Positions 38,965-47,961 are shown, counted from the first letter of the stretch. The stretch: 48,471 nucleotides of DNA from Candidatus Nomurabacteria bacterium GW2011_GWC2_42_20 (GCA_000998425.1 LCDG01000005.1:1-48471); one strand, 5' to 3'. Made by a program: numbers and translations. Notes: generated by a model from the letters alone, not told the origin.

Positions 38965-39939
38965 TTAGGCAACAATGTTTGGCGCTGTGCGGCCTTCCAA
39001 TGTTTCAATAATATTTGTTGCGACCATTTCTGCCATTTTTGTACGTGTTTCTTCTGTTGCAGATGCCAAATGCGGATTTACTACGACATTTGGAATTTCC
39101 AAAAGCTCTTGTGTTACTTTGGGTTCAAACTCAAACACATCGAGCGCAGCACCACGAATCACACCATTTTTTAATGCCTGCGCGAGCGCCGCCTCGTCCA
39201 CCACAGGTCCACGAGACGTGTTTACAAGAAGTGCTGTTTTTTTCATAATTGCAAGACGTTCCGCATTTATCAAATGATGTGTCGTTGGCAAAAGTGGCAC
39301 ATGGATGCTCACAATATCAGCCTCCTTTAGCACATCCTCGTGCATAGAATAAAACCCTGCATTACATGAGGATTTAAGCGCTTCATTTTCTTTCATATCG
39401 CAGTAAATGACCCTCATATCAAAACCTCTGTGTAAAATATTCGCAACCTCAAAACCGATACGTCCTGCACCAATGAGCCCGAGTGTTTTACCTTTTATAT
39501 CCGTACCGAGAAGTAGTAACGGGTCCCACCCTACGAATTTACCTTCGCGAATAAATCTATCCCCCTCAGCGATGCGCGAAGCAAGCGTCAAAATAAGAGC
39601 GACGGTATGTTCTGCAACGGTCGACGTAAGAACCTCTGGCGTGTTTGTCACTACTATCCCGCGCTCGTGTGCCTTTGAGACATCAATATTATTGAAACCA
39701 ACCGCATAGTTGGCAATGATTTTTACAGACTCTGGCATCCCAGTAATCATATCCGCATCAATAGCATCAGTAAGTAGCGAAGCAACAGCATCATATTGCT
39801 TCTCGGCGAGCGCCAACTTCAATTCATCACTTGTAAGCACTCCGTCTTTTGTGCTTACAGTCACCTCGTATCCAGCACCGCGAAGCATTTCTTCAGCGCG
39901 AGCAGGAATTCTCCTCGTCATAAATATTTTTTTACTCAT
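38965..39939 (-). CDS. D-2-hydroxyacid dehydrogenase (glyoxylate/hydroxypyruvate reductase type)
   Basis: This encodes 324 residues from MSKKIFMTRRIP. The NAD(P) motif is GLIGAGRIGFEVANIL, and the catalytic Arg and His are in NTSRGPVVDE and NPHLASATEETR. It resembles glyoxylate reductase/D-glycerate dehydrogenase. The true substrate is uncertain. An ATG 15 nt upstream is also possible. Confidence 0.88.
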   Translation of the reverse strand: MSKKIFMTRRIPARAEEMLRGAGYEVTVSTKDGVLTSDELKLALAEKQYDAVASLLTDAIDADMITGMPESVKIIANYAVGFNNIDVSKAHERGIVVTNTPEVLTSTVAEHTVALILTLASRIAEGDRFIREGKFVGWDPLLLLGTDIKGKTLGLIGAGRIGFEVANILHRGFDMRVIYCDMKENEALKSSCNAGFYSMHEDVLKEADIVSIHVPLLPTTHHLINAERLAIMKKTALLVNTSRGPVVDEAALAQALKNGVIRGAALDVFEFEPKVTQELLEIPNVVVNPHLASATEETRTKMAEMVATNIIETLEGRTAPNIVA

Positions 39940-40004
39940 ATTACAAAACATCATACCATATACACACTCATAGTCTATGATTGCAAATGTTCATCTACAA
40001 GCCA

Positions 40005-40033
40005 TTGCTATACTGCCTAATATACGATATAAT
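40005..40033 (+). promoter_or_regulatory. promoter and leader hairpin of the GT2 gene
   Basis: TTGCTA (40005-40010), 17 nt and TATAAT (40028-40033) form a strong promoter. The leader then has AGTCCGC-ACAA-GCGGGCT, a hairpin followed by ATTTT, about 12 nt before the ATG at 40076. Confidence 0.6.
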
Positions 40034-40075
40034 GTGTGTGAAAAAACAGTCCGCACAAGCGGGCTATTTTCAATC

Positions 40076-41320
40076 ATGATAGAATCTTTTTTCAACACAA
40101 TTCTATATATATTTCTATTTTTTTCGCTTTATCTCGAAGTGTTTTTCATGATCACTTTTTTTGAAGAAAGAGAGAATATGAAGGCTGGAAAACCAGCGCA
40201 AAAAAAACTCAGCTATTACCCTTCGACGACAATTATTGTCCCATGCTGGAACGAGGAAAAAACTGTCTCTGGAACCGTTGAATCACTCCTAGCCATCAAC
40301 TATCCAAAAAACAAACTAAACGTCATCATTATCGACGACGGCTCAACAGACAACACGTGGCATGTCATACAAAAGTTTAAAAATAATCCACAAATCTCTT
40401 TGATAAAAAAAGAGAATGGCGGCAAGCATACCGCGGTAAACCTCGGCATACAGGAGTCTACTTCTGAGATCATAGGTTGCCTTGATGCTGACTCGTTTGT
40501 AGAAAAAAATGCCCTTCTCGAAATAGCAGAGGCCTTCAACGAAGACCAAGATATGATGGCGGCAACACCCATGCTCATAGTGCATGAACCAAAAACAATA
40601 CTCCAAAAAATGCAAAAGACTGAGTATCACGCTGGCGCATTTTTAAAACGCATCCTTTCGCCACTCGATGCAATATATGTCACACCTGGACCTTTCTCTA
40701 TATTCAGGCGTACTGTATTCGAAAAAATAGGCCTTTATAAACACGCGCACAACACAGAGGACATGGAGTTTGCGCTTCGTATGCAAACGCATCATATGCG
40801 CATACGAAACATTCATACTGCGCACGTGCACACGACGACACCAGACACATTGTACAAGCTTTATCGTCAGCGTCTCCGCTGGGCGTATGGCATTATGAAA
40901 AACACGCTAGATTATCGATTCATACTCTTTAGGCGCGAGTACGGCATACTTGGGATGATTGCGCTACCACTATCATTCTTTGGAGTCTTTGTATTCCTCT
41001 ATAACTTTGGTTTTATTCTGTTCCATACAATACGTTCTTCATTTTCAAAGATAATCGAGATATCTATCAAGGGAACCTCGGCGCTGGTCCCCAACTTTGA
41101 TTCATTCTACATAAACACGGATTTCATTGTGTTGCTCGCATATGTGCTTTTTGGCATCGGGCTCGTTATTATTTGGAATGGAGTCAAACTTGCAGAAGGC
41201 CGCTTCAGTCCATCAATGAGCATTTTGTATTTTATTGTTCTTTATGGATTTATTGCTCCCCTATGGTTTACCAGAGCAGTTTTTAATGTCGCCCTTTCCA
41301 AAGGAACAAAATGGCGGTAG
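40076..41320 (+). CDS. processive family 2 glycosyltransferase, membrane-bound
   Basis: This encodes 414 residues. An N-terminal TM (about 5-26) precedes a GT-A domain with TIIVPCWNEEKTVSGTVESL, IIDDGSTDNTW, the DxD motif LDADSF and the processive QRLRW signature; then about three C-terminal TM segments. It resembles cellulose synthase/hyaluronan synthase-like or PgaC enzymes that polymerise and export a polysaccharide. I start at MIESFF because the promoter and hairpin lie upstream; a longer frame would include them. The stop overlaps the next gene by 10 nt. Confidence 0.9.
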   Translation: MIESFFNTILYIFLFFSLYLEVFFMITFFEERENMKAGKPAQKKLSYYPSTTIIVPCWNEEKTVSGTVESLLAINYPKNKLNVIIIDDGSTDNTWHVIQKFKNNPQISLIKKENGGKHTAVNLGIQESTSEIIGCLDADSFVEKNALLEIAEAFNEDQDMMAATPMLIVHEPKTILQKMQKTEYHAGAFLKRILSPLDAIYVTPGPFSIFRRTVFEKIGLYKHAHNTEDMEFALRMQTHHMRIRNIHTAHVHTTTPDTLYKLYRQRLRWAYGIMKNTLDYRFILFRREYGILGMIALPLSFFGVFVFLYNFGFILFHTIRSSFSKIIEISIKGTSALVPNFDSFYINTDFIVLLAYVLFGIGLVIIWNGVKLAEGRFSPSMSILYFIVLYGFIAPLWFTRAVFNVALSKGTKWR

Positions 41321-42045
41321 TATTTAGTCTAATGCGTAAAACTATTGATTCAAAAAAATATATACTTGCGCTTGCTATCACAGTAGCGGTTTTTGTTGGC
41401 GCGCTAATTATTAGCAACAAATTTTCTGCGCAACGTATTGCTGAAATAAAGGCTATCGAGAGCAATATATCGATGGACATACTTTCATCAGAAACACAGT
41501 TTGCTCTCTTAAAGGAATCCTCGTGTAAAGCGGTTGACCACTCATCAGCATTTTCTGAGGAACTAAACGAGCTTGCACAAAAACTCTCCTACATGGAGGA
41601 CAGTCTTGGGGCTAAAAACTCTGAAGTAATTAGTCTAAAAAAATACTACTCGTTGCTTCAGGTCAAGGACTACTTGCTAGTAAAACAAGTGCAGGAGAAG
41701 TGTGGAGTCAAACCAATCACAATTATTTATTTTTATTCAAATACTGGAGACTGTGAAGAGTGCGTTCGTGAAGGATACGTGCTCACGAGGCTCCGTCAGG
41801 AATTTCCAGAACTACGTATTTATGCTTTTGACTACAACCTAGACCTTTCAGTTGTGAACACAATGAAATCGATTTACGGCGTACGTGACACGCTTCCAGC
41901 ACTGAATATTTGGGAAGAAAACTACTATGGGTTCAAGAGCGCAGAGGAGATAGAGATAATCATTCCTCAGCTTAAAAAATTACGTGCAGCACGAGAAAAA
42001 GCAGAGGCAGAGGCGAAAGAGACCGCAACGAGTACAAAAAAGTAA
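41311..42045 (+). CDS. membrane-anchored thioredoxin-like protein
   Basis: This encodes 244 residues: a TM anchor (about 18-37), a helical region, then a thioredoxin-like domain (about 135-225) with ITIIYFYSNTGDCEECVREG, a CxxC redox motif (C-E-E-C), and a cis-Pro-like TLPALNI. It ends in an Ala/Glu/Lys-rich tail. An internal ATG at 41332 is an alternative start. Co-transcribed with the GT2, so it may support an extracytoplasmic process (inference). Confidence 0.75.
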   Translation: MAVVFSLMRKTIDSKKYILALAITVAVFVGALIISNKFSAQRIAEIKAIESNISMDILSSETQFALLKESSCKAVDHSSAFSEELNELAQKLSYMEDSLGAKNSEVISLKKYYSLLQVKDYLLVKQVQEKCGVKPITIIYFYSNTGDCEECVREGYVLTRLRQEFPELRIYAFDYNLDLSVVNTMKSIYGVRDTLPALNIWEENYYGFKSAEEIEIIIPQLKKLRAAREKAEAEAKETATSTKK

Positions 42046-42054
42046 CGAGCCTAT

Positions 42055-42146
42055 GAATATAAAAGTTAGAATATGGAATAACGCACAATAAAAAATCTGC
42101 CAAAAGGCAGATTTTTTATTTATTCTACATTCAAAATTCGATATTC
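42055..42146. repeat. heptad-phased arms around a terminator (copy C)
   Basis: GAAT words start at 42055, 42069 and 42076 (multiples of 7 apart). The hairpin AATAAAAAATCTGCC-AAAA plus complement spans 42087-42120. ATTC words start at 42122, 42129, 42136 and 42143, each exactly 7 bp apart. It separates the convergent thioredoxin-like and lysozyme-like genes. Confidence 0.72.
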
Positions 42147-42152
42147 TCCACC

Positions 42153-42683
42153 TTACTTCCCCATTTCAATTAATTCCATAAATTCAAGAATCTCTGTTGT
42201 ATAAGTTGGTATCACAGATGTATTATAGTGCCAGAGCTTTTCTACCGTTGTTTTGTCTTTATAGTAACGCTCAGTTCTAGGATTGCTGCCACCAAGATTC
42301 ATAGCAACCACAGTTATAGCTTCATCAAAAGATTTAAACTTGATCTTACATGACCCCCAACCAAATGGGTTATTATTGCAAGAGAATTTACCACCTGTTG
42401 ATTCCTTTATAGCGATTGCCGGCAAAAGTCGCCAGTCGAGATTATTGTCCTCGGCTGCCTTTGCTAACTTTGCACCATACCCCTCGAGTGGCATGTTGCG
42501 CTTTGCAAAATATGCATCAATCTTTTCGGCATGATCTGCTTGTTCGTCCAAAACAGATATAGTTGCCACCTCGGCATAACTCCTAAAGATAAAATCGTTA
42601 TTAAATATCGCGAGCGGTGATCCTGTGGTCAAAAATGGCATGAGCACAAGCCCGCGGGCGAACTGAATTGTTTGTTTTTTCAT
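42153..42683 (-). CDS. secreted lysozyme/glucosaminidase-like protein
   Basis: This encodes 176 residues with an N-terminal hydrophobic export segment. The domain starts about residue 65: AKAAEDNNLDWRLLPAIAIK, then the catalytic Glu in KESTGGK and NNNPFGWG. This is the lysozyme-like fold seen in SLT/GH73-like murein hydrolases. It probably cleaves peptidoglycan. Its promoter is followed by an intrinsic-terminator hairpin inside the leader. Confidence 0.75.
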   Translation of the reverse strand: MKKQTIQFARGLVLMPFLTTGSPLAIFNNDFIFRSYAEVATISVLDEQADHAEKIDAYFAKRNMPLEGYGAKLAKAAEDNNLDWRLLPAIAIKESTGGKFSCNNNPFGWGSCKIKFKSFDEAITVVAMNLGGSNPRTERYYKDKTTVEKLWHYNTSVIPTYTTEILEFMELIEMGK

Positions 42684-42727
42684 AATTGAGCGGTATATGC
42701 TCCGCCAACGCCGTGTCTGCCCTAGTT

Positions 42728-42808
42728 AAAAAAAAGCACCTAACTAAAGGTGCATTTGAGCTTAACTGAAGATATGAAAAGCGTATCATACCCAGCCCAA
42801 AAAGTCAA
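42728..42808 (-). promoter_or_regulatory. promoter with in-leader terminator for the lysozyme-like gene
   Basis: On the minus strand TTGACT (42803-42808), 17 nt and an extended -10 TGATACGCT (42780-42785 core) predict a start near 42773. The hairpin GCACC...GGTGC (42736-42753) and eight U (42728-42735) follow about 20 nt later, and the ATG is 45 nt further. The U-tract also could stop transcripts from the transposase gene. Confidence 0.6.
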
Positions 42809-42957
42809 GGATTTTTATTAGGTTTTCGTGCGGTTTCTAAGGCAAAATTTCTAATATATCCTTATTTTTCAATGGTTTTTTTACAATACGCTTTACGCCT
42901 TGTCAAACCTGTTTTTTCGTTACTTTTCCGCTTGACCATTGAAAACGGAGCTTTTGT

Positions 42958-42978
42958 CCCCGAGGACCGTCCTCGGGG
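42958..42978. repeat. REP-like palindrome downstream of the RAYT gene
   Basis: The arms are CCCCGAGGAC and GTCCTCGGGG with a single central C. Related copies are inside the transposase gene (43384-43412) and at its 5' side (43725-43738). Confidence 0.8.
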
Positions 42979-42993
42979 GAAACTTGGAGAGAA

Positions 42994-43686
42994 TTAATCT
43001 TTCGAAAGACTCAACCATTCGAATATCTCATTTTTAACAGCAGCTTTGCTGGCAAAATACTCCGGAAAATCTTGTAAACTTATAATTAAATTCTCATTTC
43101 GATTGACACCTGCATGATCTTTATAACTACTCCACTGGTATCCTTCGAGATATTTAACTGCGTGAGGAATATTTTTTATTCCATTGTCTTTCCACTTAGC
43201 ATCAATTAGTTTCACTGGGTTAAGGTGGATATACGAAAATAAATATTTAGCATGTATATCACCGCTTACATGCGTTGCCTTAAACCTTCCTTCAAAAAGG
43301 GACCCTGTGCGATTATACTTTTTATTAAAATAACTTGAATATCCAGTAGAAAGCTTTCTCATAAACTCTGTTATGGTTGACTCGTCTCCCCTAGGACGGT
43401 CCTCGGGGAGACTCTTTGAGGTTACATAAATGTGAAAATGGTTAGGCATGAGGACCCATGCACCAATAGATACAATCGCTCGCTCCCTATTAAAATCCCA
43501 GACATCAATCGCCTTATCAACAATATCATCTCGAAAATTTACACCCCTTTCTGAGTTACAAAGATACAAAAGTTTTACAAAGCGGTCCCGATCTTCATTG
43601 TCAAGAAAAATATTCTGTTTACTGTTGCCCCTATTATAAACGTGATAATATTCACCTTCAATGAGTGGAGTCTTACGATATCCCAT
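42994..43686 (-). CDS. REP-associated tyrosine transposase (RAYT, Y1/IS200-like)
   Basis: This is a 230-residue HUH single-strand transposase. The HUH pair is HFH (83-85, in PNHFHIYV) and the likely catalytic Tyr is Y116 in STGYSSYFNKKYNRTGSLFEGRFK (first half). YIHLNPVK completes the family pattern. The codons for residues about 91-103 (SLPEDRPRGDES) lie in a REP-like palindrome. The flanking CCCCGAGGAC palindromes are its probable recognition sites. Confidence 0.92.
   Translation of the reverse strand: MGYRKTPLIEGEYYHVYNRGNSKQNIFLDNEDRDRFVKLLYLCNSERGVNFRDDIVDKAIDVWDFNRERAIVSIGAWVLMPNHFHIYVTSKSLPEDRPRGDESTITEFMRKLSTGYSSYFNKKYNRTGSLFEGRFKATHVSGDIHAKYLFSYIHLNPVKLIDAKWKDNGIKNIPHAVKYLEGYQWSSYKDHAGVNRNENLIISLQDFPEYFASKAAVKNEIFEWLSLSKD
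43384..43412. repeat. REP-like palindrome inside the RAYT coding sequence
   Basis: Fourteen-base arms (GTCTCCCCTAGGAC and GTCCTCGGGGAGAC) with one mismatch and a central G. It is read in frame as part of the transposase. Confidence 0.75.
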
Positions 43687-43724
43687 GTTGTTATCAGTAT
43701 ACCACTTTTACCACATATTCCATT

Positions 43725-43738
43725 CCCCGAGGACGATC
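43725..43738. repeat. half REP sequence on the 5' side of the RAYT gene
   Basis: CCCCGAGGACGATC keeps one arm of the palindrome. The partner arm is degraded (AGGG). Confidence 0.6.
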
Positions 43739-43742
43739 AGGG

Positions 43743-44045
43743 TTATGATTCGTCTAGAATGATGCGTTTCTCAAAACCACCTCTTTCCTCCCTCTTTTTT
43801 GTCTGCTCCACCAAAAGAGCCTCCTTGGTAAATCCTTTATGTATCAAAACAGCATCCAGCACCTCGGCAATATCAGCAAGTTCTTCAATATTTTCAGCCA
43901 AAAGAAACTCGTTCACTTCTTCCTGCAGTTTCTCTTTTAGTTTCGTCCAATATTCCGCCTCATCGGCAACGTGGAAAACCGCCTTCTCCCCTTTTGCCTC
44001 AATCCGCTCAATGATTTTGTCCCGAACGAGTTTGTTATATTTCAT
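43743..44045 (-). CDS. MazG-like nucleotide pyrophosphohydrolase
   Basis: This encodes 100 residues from [11 protein letters not shown], a family hallmark of the PRA-PH/MazG-like group. The helical metal site is [11 protein letters not shown]...[13 protein letters not shown] (ExxE and ExxD). It probably hydrolyses non-canonical NTPs. The ATG is 2 nt after the secA stop, so it is in the secA operon. The 3' end runs up to the REP half-site. Confidence 0.85.
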   Translation of the reverse strand: MKYNKLVRDKIIERIEAKGEKAVFHVADEAEYWTKLKEKLQEEVNEFLLAENIEELADIAEVLDAVLIHKGFTKEALLVEQTKKREERGGFEKRIILDES

Positions 44046-44047
44046 AT

Positions 44048-46510
44048 TTATGCTCCGCAACACTTTTTGTACTTTTTGCCGCTTCCACACGTGCATGCGT
44101 CATTTCTCCCTGTTTTGTCAGAGTGAATAGGTGAAGCGGTTGATGCCTCGTCCTCACCGCCACCGATCTCGATAGCATTTTTTACAATCTCGCGCGCCTT
44201 TTCTTCCTCTTTTACAAACGCGCCAGCGCCAATAGCAGGCACAAGGCGAAGGACTTCGTTTTGTACAGACTCCTTCATCTCGCGGAAAAGACGCAACCCC
44301 TCCTTTTTGTATTCAACGAGTGGATCGCGCTGACCATACGCGCGAAGGTTCACCGATGACTTCAAATACTCCATCGAGTCCAAATGTTCCATCCACATCA
44401 TATCAACGACCTGCAAAATCAAACGCTTTACTGCATTGTAAAATTCAACTTCCCCGAGTCCGGCAACTTTCTCAGAAAGAATTTGCTCGAGAGCAGGATC
44501 TCCTGCAACAATTTCTGTAAGATATGTTTTTGCTCCCTCTGTTCCACCCATTAAAACATTTCGTCTCATACCATACACATATTGACGCTGTTTGGTCATC
44601 ACGTCGTCGTACGAAAGCACATGCTTGCGTGAGTCAAAATGAAAACCCTCTATCTTTTGCTGAGCAGTCTCAAGCGAACGCGATATCATTTTATTTTGAA
44701 TTGCCTCATCTTCGGGTATGCCAAGCTTGCCCATCATATTTTTTACAACATCCGATGCAAACACACGCATCAAGCTATCCTCCATCGATACAAAAAACTG
44801 CGTCTCACCTGGGTCCCCCTGTCGACCTGCGCGACCGCGTAGCTGATTGTCTATACGGCGAGCTTCGTGGCGCTCTGTTCCAAGCACAAAAAGTCCACCA
44901 AGAGATTTGATCTCCTCGTAAAGCTCGGGTGTCGTTGGATTACCGCCAAGCTTGATGTCCACACCGCGACCTGCCATGTTCGTAGCAATAACCACGCTAC
45001 CCTTGCGACCCGCTTGCGCAACGACCTCGCCTTCTCGCTCGTGATTTTTTGCGTTCAAAACCTCATGTGGTACGCCCTCGCGCTTCAAGTACTCTGACAA
45101 AAGTTCGTTCTTTTCAATAGACACTGTACCAATGAGAACTGGTTGACCTTTTGCATTAAGCTCTTTTACTTTTCTCGCGATAGCCTTAAACTTGCCATTC
45201 TCAGTTTGAAAAATGAGGTCTGTGCGGTCGATACGCGCTACTTTACGATTAGTTGGTATTTGAGAAACCTCAAGGCCGTACACTTTATAAAATTCTTCAC
45301 TCGATGTCTCGGCAGTTCCTGTCATTCCAGCAAGCTTGCCATACAAACGAAAATAATTCTGAAAAGTGATCGACGCAAATGTGCGTGATTCTTGTTGTAT
45401 CTTGACACCCTCTTTTGCTTCGACAGCTTGATGCAAACCCTCTGACCATCGACGCCCAGGCTGCAAGCGCCCAGTAAATTCATCCACAATTATAACTTCG
45501 TCACCTTGAACAACATATTCCTTGTCACGCATAAATAGTGCTTGCGCGCGCACAGCTGTCTCTAAATGATGCACATATTTTACTCCACGCTCAGTATAAA
45601 TATTATCAACTCCCAAGATCTCCTCCGCTCGAGTTATGCCTGCATCGGTAAGTTGTATAGCCTTCAATTTCTCATCAACAGTGTAGTGCTCTGGCGCCTT
45701 GAGTTTTGATGCTATCCCCGCAAATACGGTATATAGATTTTCAGCATCTCCAGATGGAGCAGAAATAATAAGCGGCGTACGCGCTTCGTCTATAAGAATA
45801 GAGTCGATTTCATCCACTATCGCAAAGTTGTAATCTCTCTGCGAGAGGTCGGAAGGGTTATACGCAACATTGTCACGCAAATAATCAAAACCGAATTCAT
45901 TGTTTGTTCCGTATGTAATATCCGCGCGGTATGCTTCCTGCTTTGAACATGGACGCATAAATTCATGAATTACTTTGAAAGACCCCATTTCATCACGCTC
46001 GGTATCAAGCTCTTGATGATTTGGGTCATAGAGATAGGAGACACTATGATTTAGCACACCCACAGAGAGACCGAGGAATGAATAGATTTGCCCCATCCAT
46101 GTGGCGTCACGGCGTGAAAGATAATCATTCACCGTCACCACATGCACACCTTTGCCAGACAGAGCGTTTAGATATGCTGGGAGTGTTGCAACAAGAGTCT
46201 TCCCTTCTCCGGTCATCATCTCAGCTATTTTGCCGTTATGAAGCACGATACCACCCAAAAGCTGCACGTCGTAATGGCGTTGACCAAGAGTCCTCCTAGA
46301 CGCCTCGCGCACTACAGCAAAAGCCTCAGGCAAAATATCGTCCAAAGACACGCCAGATGCCAAAAGCGCACGAAACTCAGCGGTTTTGCCTTGTAGAGCC
46401 TCGTCAGAAAGGGCCTGCAACGAAATCTCAAAACCGTTGATTTTTTTGACGATTGGCGCGTATTTGCCAGCTACCCCACTACCAATAAAGATATTTTTTA
46501 AAAATGACAT
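44048..46510 (-). CDS. secA: preprotein translocase ATPase SecA
   Basis: SecA drives export through SecYEG. It is 820 residues: Walker [13 protein letters not shown]-type [48 protein letters not shown] and the C-terminal zinc motif [13 protein letters not shown]. It exports the signal-peptide proteins seen in this window. Upstream are a short leader with CGCTT-TAGGTG-AAGCG plus U6 and a weak extended -10. Confidence 0.97.
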   Translation of the reverse strand: MSFLKNIFIGSGVAGKYAPIVKKINGFEISLQALSDEALQGKTAEFRALLASGVSLDDILPEAFAVVREASRRTLGQRHYDVQLLGGIVLHNGKIAEMMTGEGKTLVATLPAYLNALSGKGVHVVTVNDYLSRRDATWMGQIYSFLGLSVGVLNHSVSYLYDPNHQELDTERDEMGSFKVIHEFMRPCSKQEAYRADITYGTNNEFGFDYLRDNVAYNPSDLSQRDYNFAIVDEIDSILIDEARTPLIISAPSGDAENLYTVFAGIASKLKAPEHYTVDEKLKAIQLTDAGITRAEEILGVDNIYTERGVKYVHHLETAVRAQALFMRDKEYVVQGDEVIIVDEFTGRLQPGRRWSEGLHQAVEAKEGVKIQQESRTFASITFQNYFRLYGKLAGMTGTAETSSEEFYKVYGLEVSQIPTNRKVARIDRTDLIFQTENGKFKAIARKVKELNAKGQPVLIGTVSIEKNELLSEYLKREGVPHEVLNAKNHEREGEVVAQAGRKGSVVIATNMAGRGVDIKLGGNPTTPELYEEIKSLGGLFVLGTERHEARRIDNQLRGRAGRQGDPGETQFFVSMEDSLMRVFASDVVKNMMGKLGIPEDEAIQNKMISRSLETAQQKIEGFHFDSRKHVLSYDDVMTKQRQYVYGMRRNVLMGGTEGAKTYLTEIVAGDPALEQILSEKVAGLGEVEFYNAVKRLILQVVDMMWMEHLDSMEYLKSSVNLRAYGQRDPLVEYKKEGLRLFREMKESVQNEVLRLVPAIGAGAFVKEEEKAREIVKNAIEIGGGEDEASTASPIHSDKTGRNDACTCGSGKKYKKCCGA

Positions 46511-46576
46511 TTAGTTACTTTAGCATAAAAAACGCTTCACCTAAAGCGCTCTTACGTGCAATCAAAGACTAAAAAG

Positions 46577-46602
46577 CAAAATCCCCCTTGCGGGGGATTT
46601 TG
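46577..46602. terminator. terminator of the Lys/Ala-repeat gene
   Basis: CAAAATCCCCC and GGGGGATTTTG surround TTGC. It ends the minus-strand gene 46617-46706. Confidence 0.85.
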
Positions 46603-46616
46603 TGAAAGCGTATGTA

Positions 46617-46706
46617 TTACACGCGCTTTGCAGTCTTCTTCTTTGCTACTTTCTTTGCTACCTTCTTCTTTGCTACTTTCTTTGCTACCTTTTTCTTTGC
46701 TGCCAT
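46617..46706 (-). CDS. 29-residue Lys/Ala-repeat histone-H1-like peptide
   Basis: The frame begins MAAKKKVAKKVAKKKVAKKV and ends KTAKRV. It is built from VAKK/VAKKK units, like the tails of histone H1-like or HU-extension proteins. A strong terminator follows, which supports a real transcript. It probably binds DNA or RNA non-specifically (inference). Confidence 0.65.
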   Translation of the reverse strand: MAAKKKVAKKVAKKKVAKKVAKKKTAKRV

Positions 46707-46970
46707 ATTATTTTTTGTGTTTACGAATACAGTGACGTACCGCAAACATATTATGCAAATTATTATCTACAATAATATTCGACCTGATGTGTAAAATATT
46801 TCATCACTCATCACGTATGATTATTGGATCGTTCCTTGTGTAAAATTTCTTTCACACGATGTACTGTGATCTACTACTATTATCTCTCACATGAAAAACA
46901 AACACAATAGTTTTTTAAAAGAAAACTGTGGATAACTTTTTTTCATACAAAAGAAAAATTTTTCAAAAAA
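46707..46970. other. AT-rich gap with several DnaA-box-like sites
   Basis: TTATCTACA (46763-46771), TGTGTAAAA (46788-46796 and 46837-46845) and a perfect TGTGGATAA (46927-46935) lie in 264 bp of AT-rich DNA without a gene. This could be a replication-related site; no dnaA gene is in view. Confidence 0.35.
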
Positions 46971-47954
46971 TTACTTAGCAATGATGACAACCTCTTCTTC
47001 TATATCAACATTTGTTTTTTGTTTGATATCTTTTTTTATTTCTTCCGCGAGAGATAAAATTTCTTTTGCTGTTGCGCTCCCATAGTTCACCAATATGAGG
47101 GCTTGCTTTTCATGCACACCAGCGTCTCCACGTCGCACTCCACGCCATCCACCCACATGGTCGATGAGCCACGCTGCAGAAAGCTTTACTGTATTATCTC
47201 CTTGTAGATAGGACTTTATTTCAGGAAATTGCTTTTTTAACGATTCATATTGAGGCATATGAACGACAGGGTTTTTAAAGAATGACCCAGCAGTTCCAAT
47301 CGGATGTCTTGGCATCTTTGCTGTACGAATAGCAACTATTGCTTCACGAATTTCTATCAACGAAGGAGTGTTGATAATATGCTCATAAAAATATTTTTTT
47401 ACATCTTCATAATCAATGTTTGGCGCACCACTTGCAGTAAGCTCAAAAGTTGCGCTTACAACGATCAAATTTTTATTCTTTTTAAAAATACTTTCTCTGT
47501 AACCAAATTCGCATTCATCACGCAAAAAAGTTTTTATTTGCATTGTTTCTGTATCAAATGCATCAACGGAAAAAATTGTTTCTTTTACCTCCACTCCATA
47601 CGCTCCGATATTTTGCACGACAGCGAGATTTTCTAATCCCCATAAATTTCGCTCAGTAACATTGCCAACAAATTCATCCCAGACTTCACCAGCCTGTGCC
47701 TTAACGCGAGTGCCATCATAATCAATTCCATTGATTTCTATTTTAATAACAAGACCAGAATATTCTGCTTCCCCAAAAAGTGTGTTCGAGCCACCGCCGA
47801 GGACAAAAACAGGTATGGTTTTTGCGCGCGCAAAAAGTACCGCTTCTCGCAGGTCCTCCACGCTGGTAATGCGTGTAAAAAAGCGCGCATTGCCCCCCAC
47901 ATGCATAGTGGTAAGTGGCGCAAGTGCTATGTATTCTTCGATATGAATAGCCAT
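46971..47954 (-). CDS. murB: UDP-N-acetylenolpyruvoylglucosamine reductase (MurB) with a missing loop
   Basis: MurB reduces UDP-GlcNAc-enolpyruvate with NADPH and FAD to UDP-MurNAc. It is 327 residues: MHVGGNARFF, VLGGGSNTLF, QNIGAYGVEV, the FGYRESIFK motif and GSFFKNPVV with the catalytic Ser. The segment between GLENLA and QNIGAYG should read about LIPGxVGxxP, but here goes straight to VV (residues 111-113). About nine residues of the FAD-binding loop are absent, in frame. Confidence 0.92.
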   Translation of the reverse strand: MAIHIEEYIALAPLTTMHVGGNARFFTRITSVEDLREAVLFARAKTIPVFVLGGGSNTLFGEAEYSGLVIKIEINGIDYDGTRVKAQAGEVWDEFVGNVTERNLWGLENLAVVQNIGAYGVEVKETIFSVDAFDTETMQIKTFLRDECEFGYRESIFKKNKNLIVVSATFELTASGAPNIDYEDVKKYFYEHIINTPSLIEIREAIVAIRTAKMPRHPIGTAGSFFKNPVVHMPQYESLKKQFPEIKSYLQGDNTVKLSAAWLIDHVGGWRGVRRGDAGVHEKQALILVNYGSATAKEILSLAEEIKKDIKQKTNVDIEEEVVIIAK

Positions 47955-47961
47955 AAGTACG

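Larger units (their letters stand above)
42684..42993. other. 310-bp gap: leader of the lysozyme-like gene plus REP palindrome
   Basis: The gap holds the lysozyme-gene promoter and leader hairpin (42728-42808) and a REP palindrome (42958-42978). The remainder (about 42810-42957) is AT-rich and shows no gene. Confidence 0.6.
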
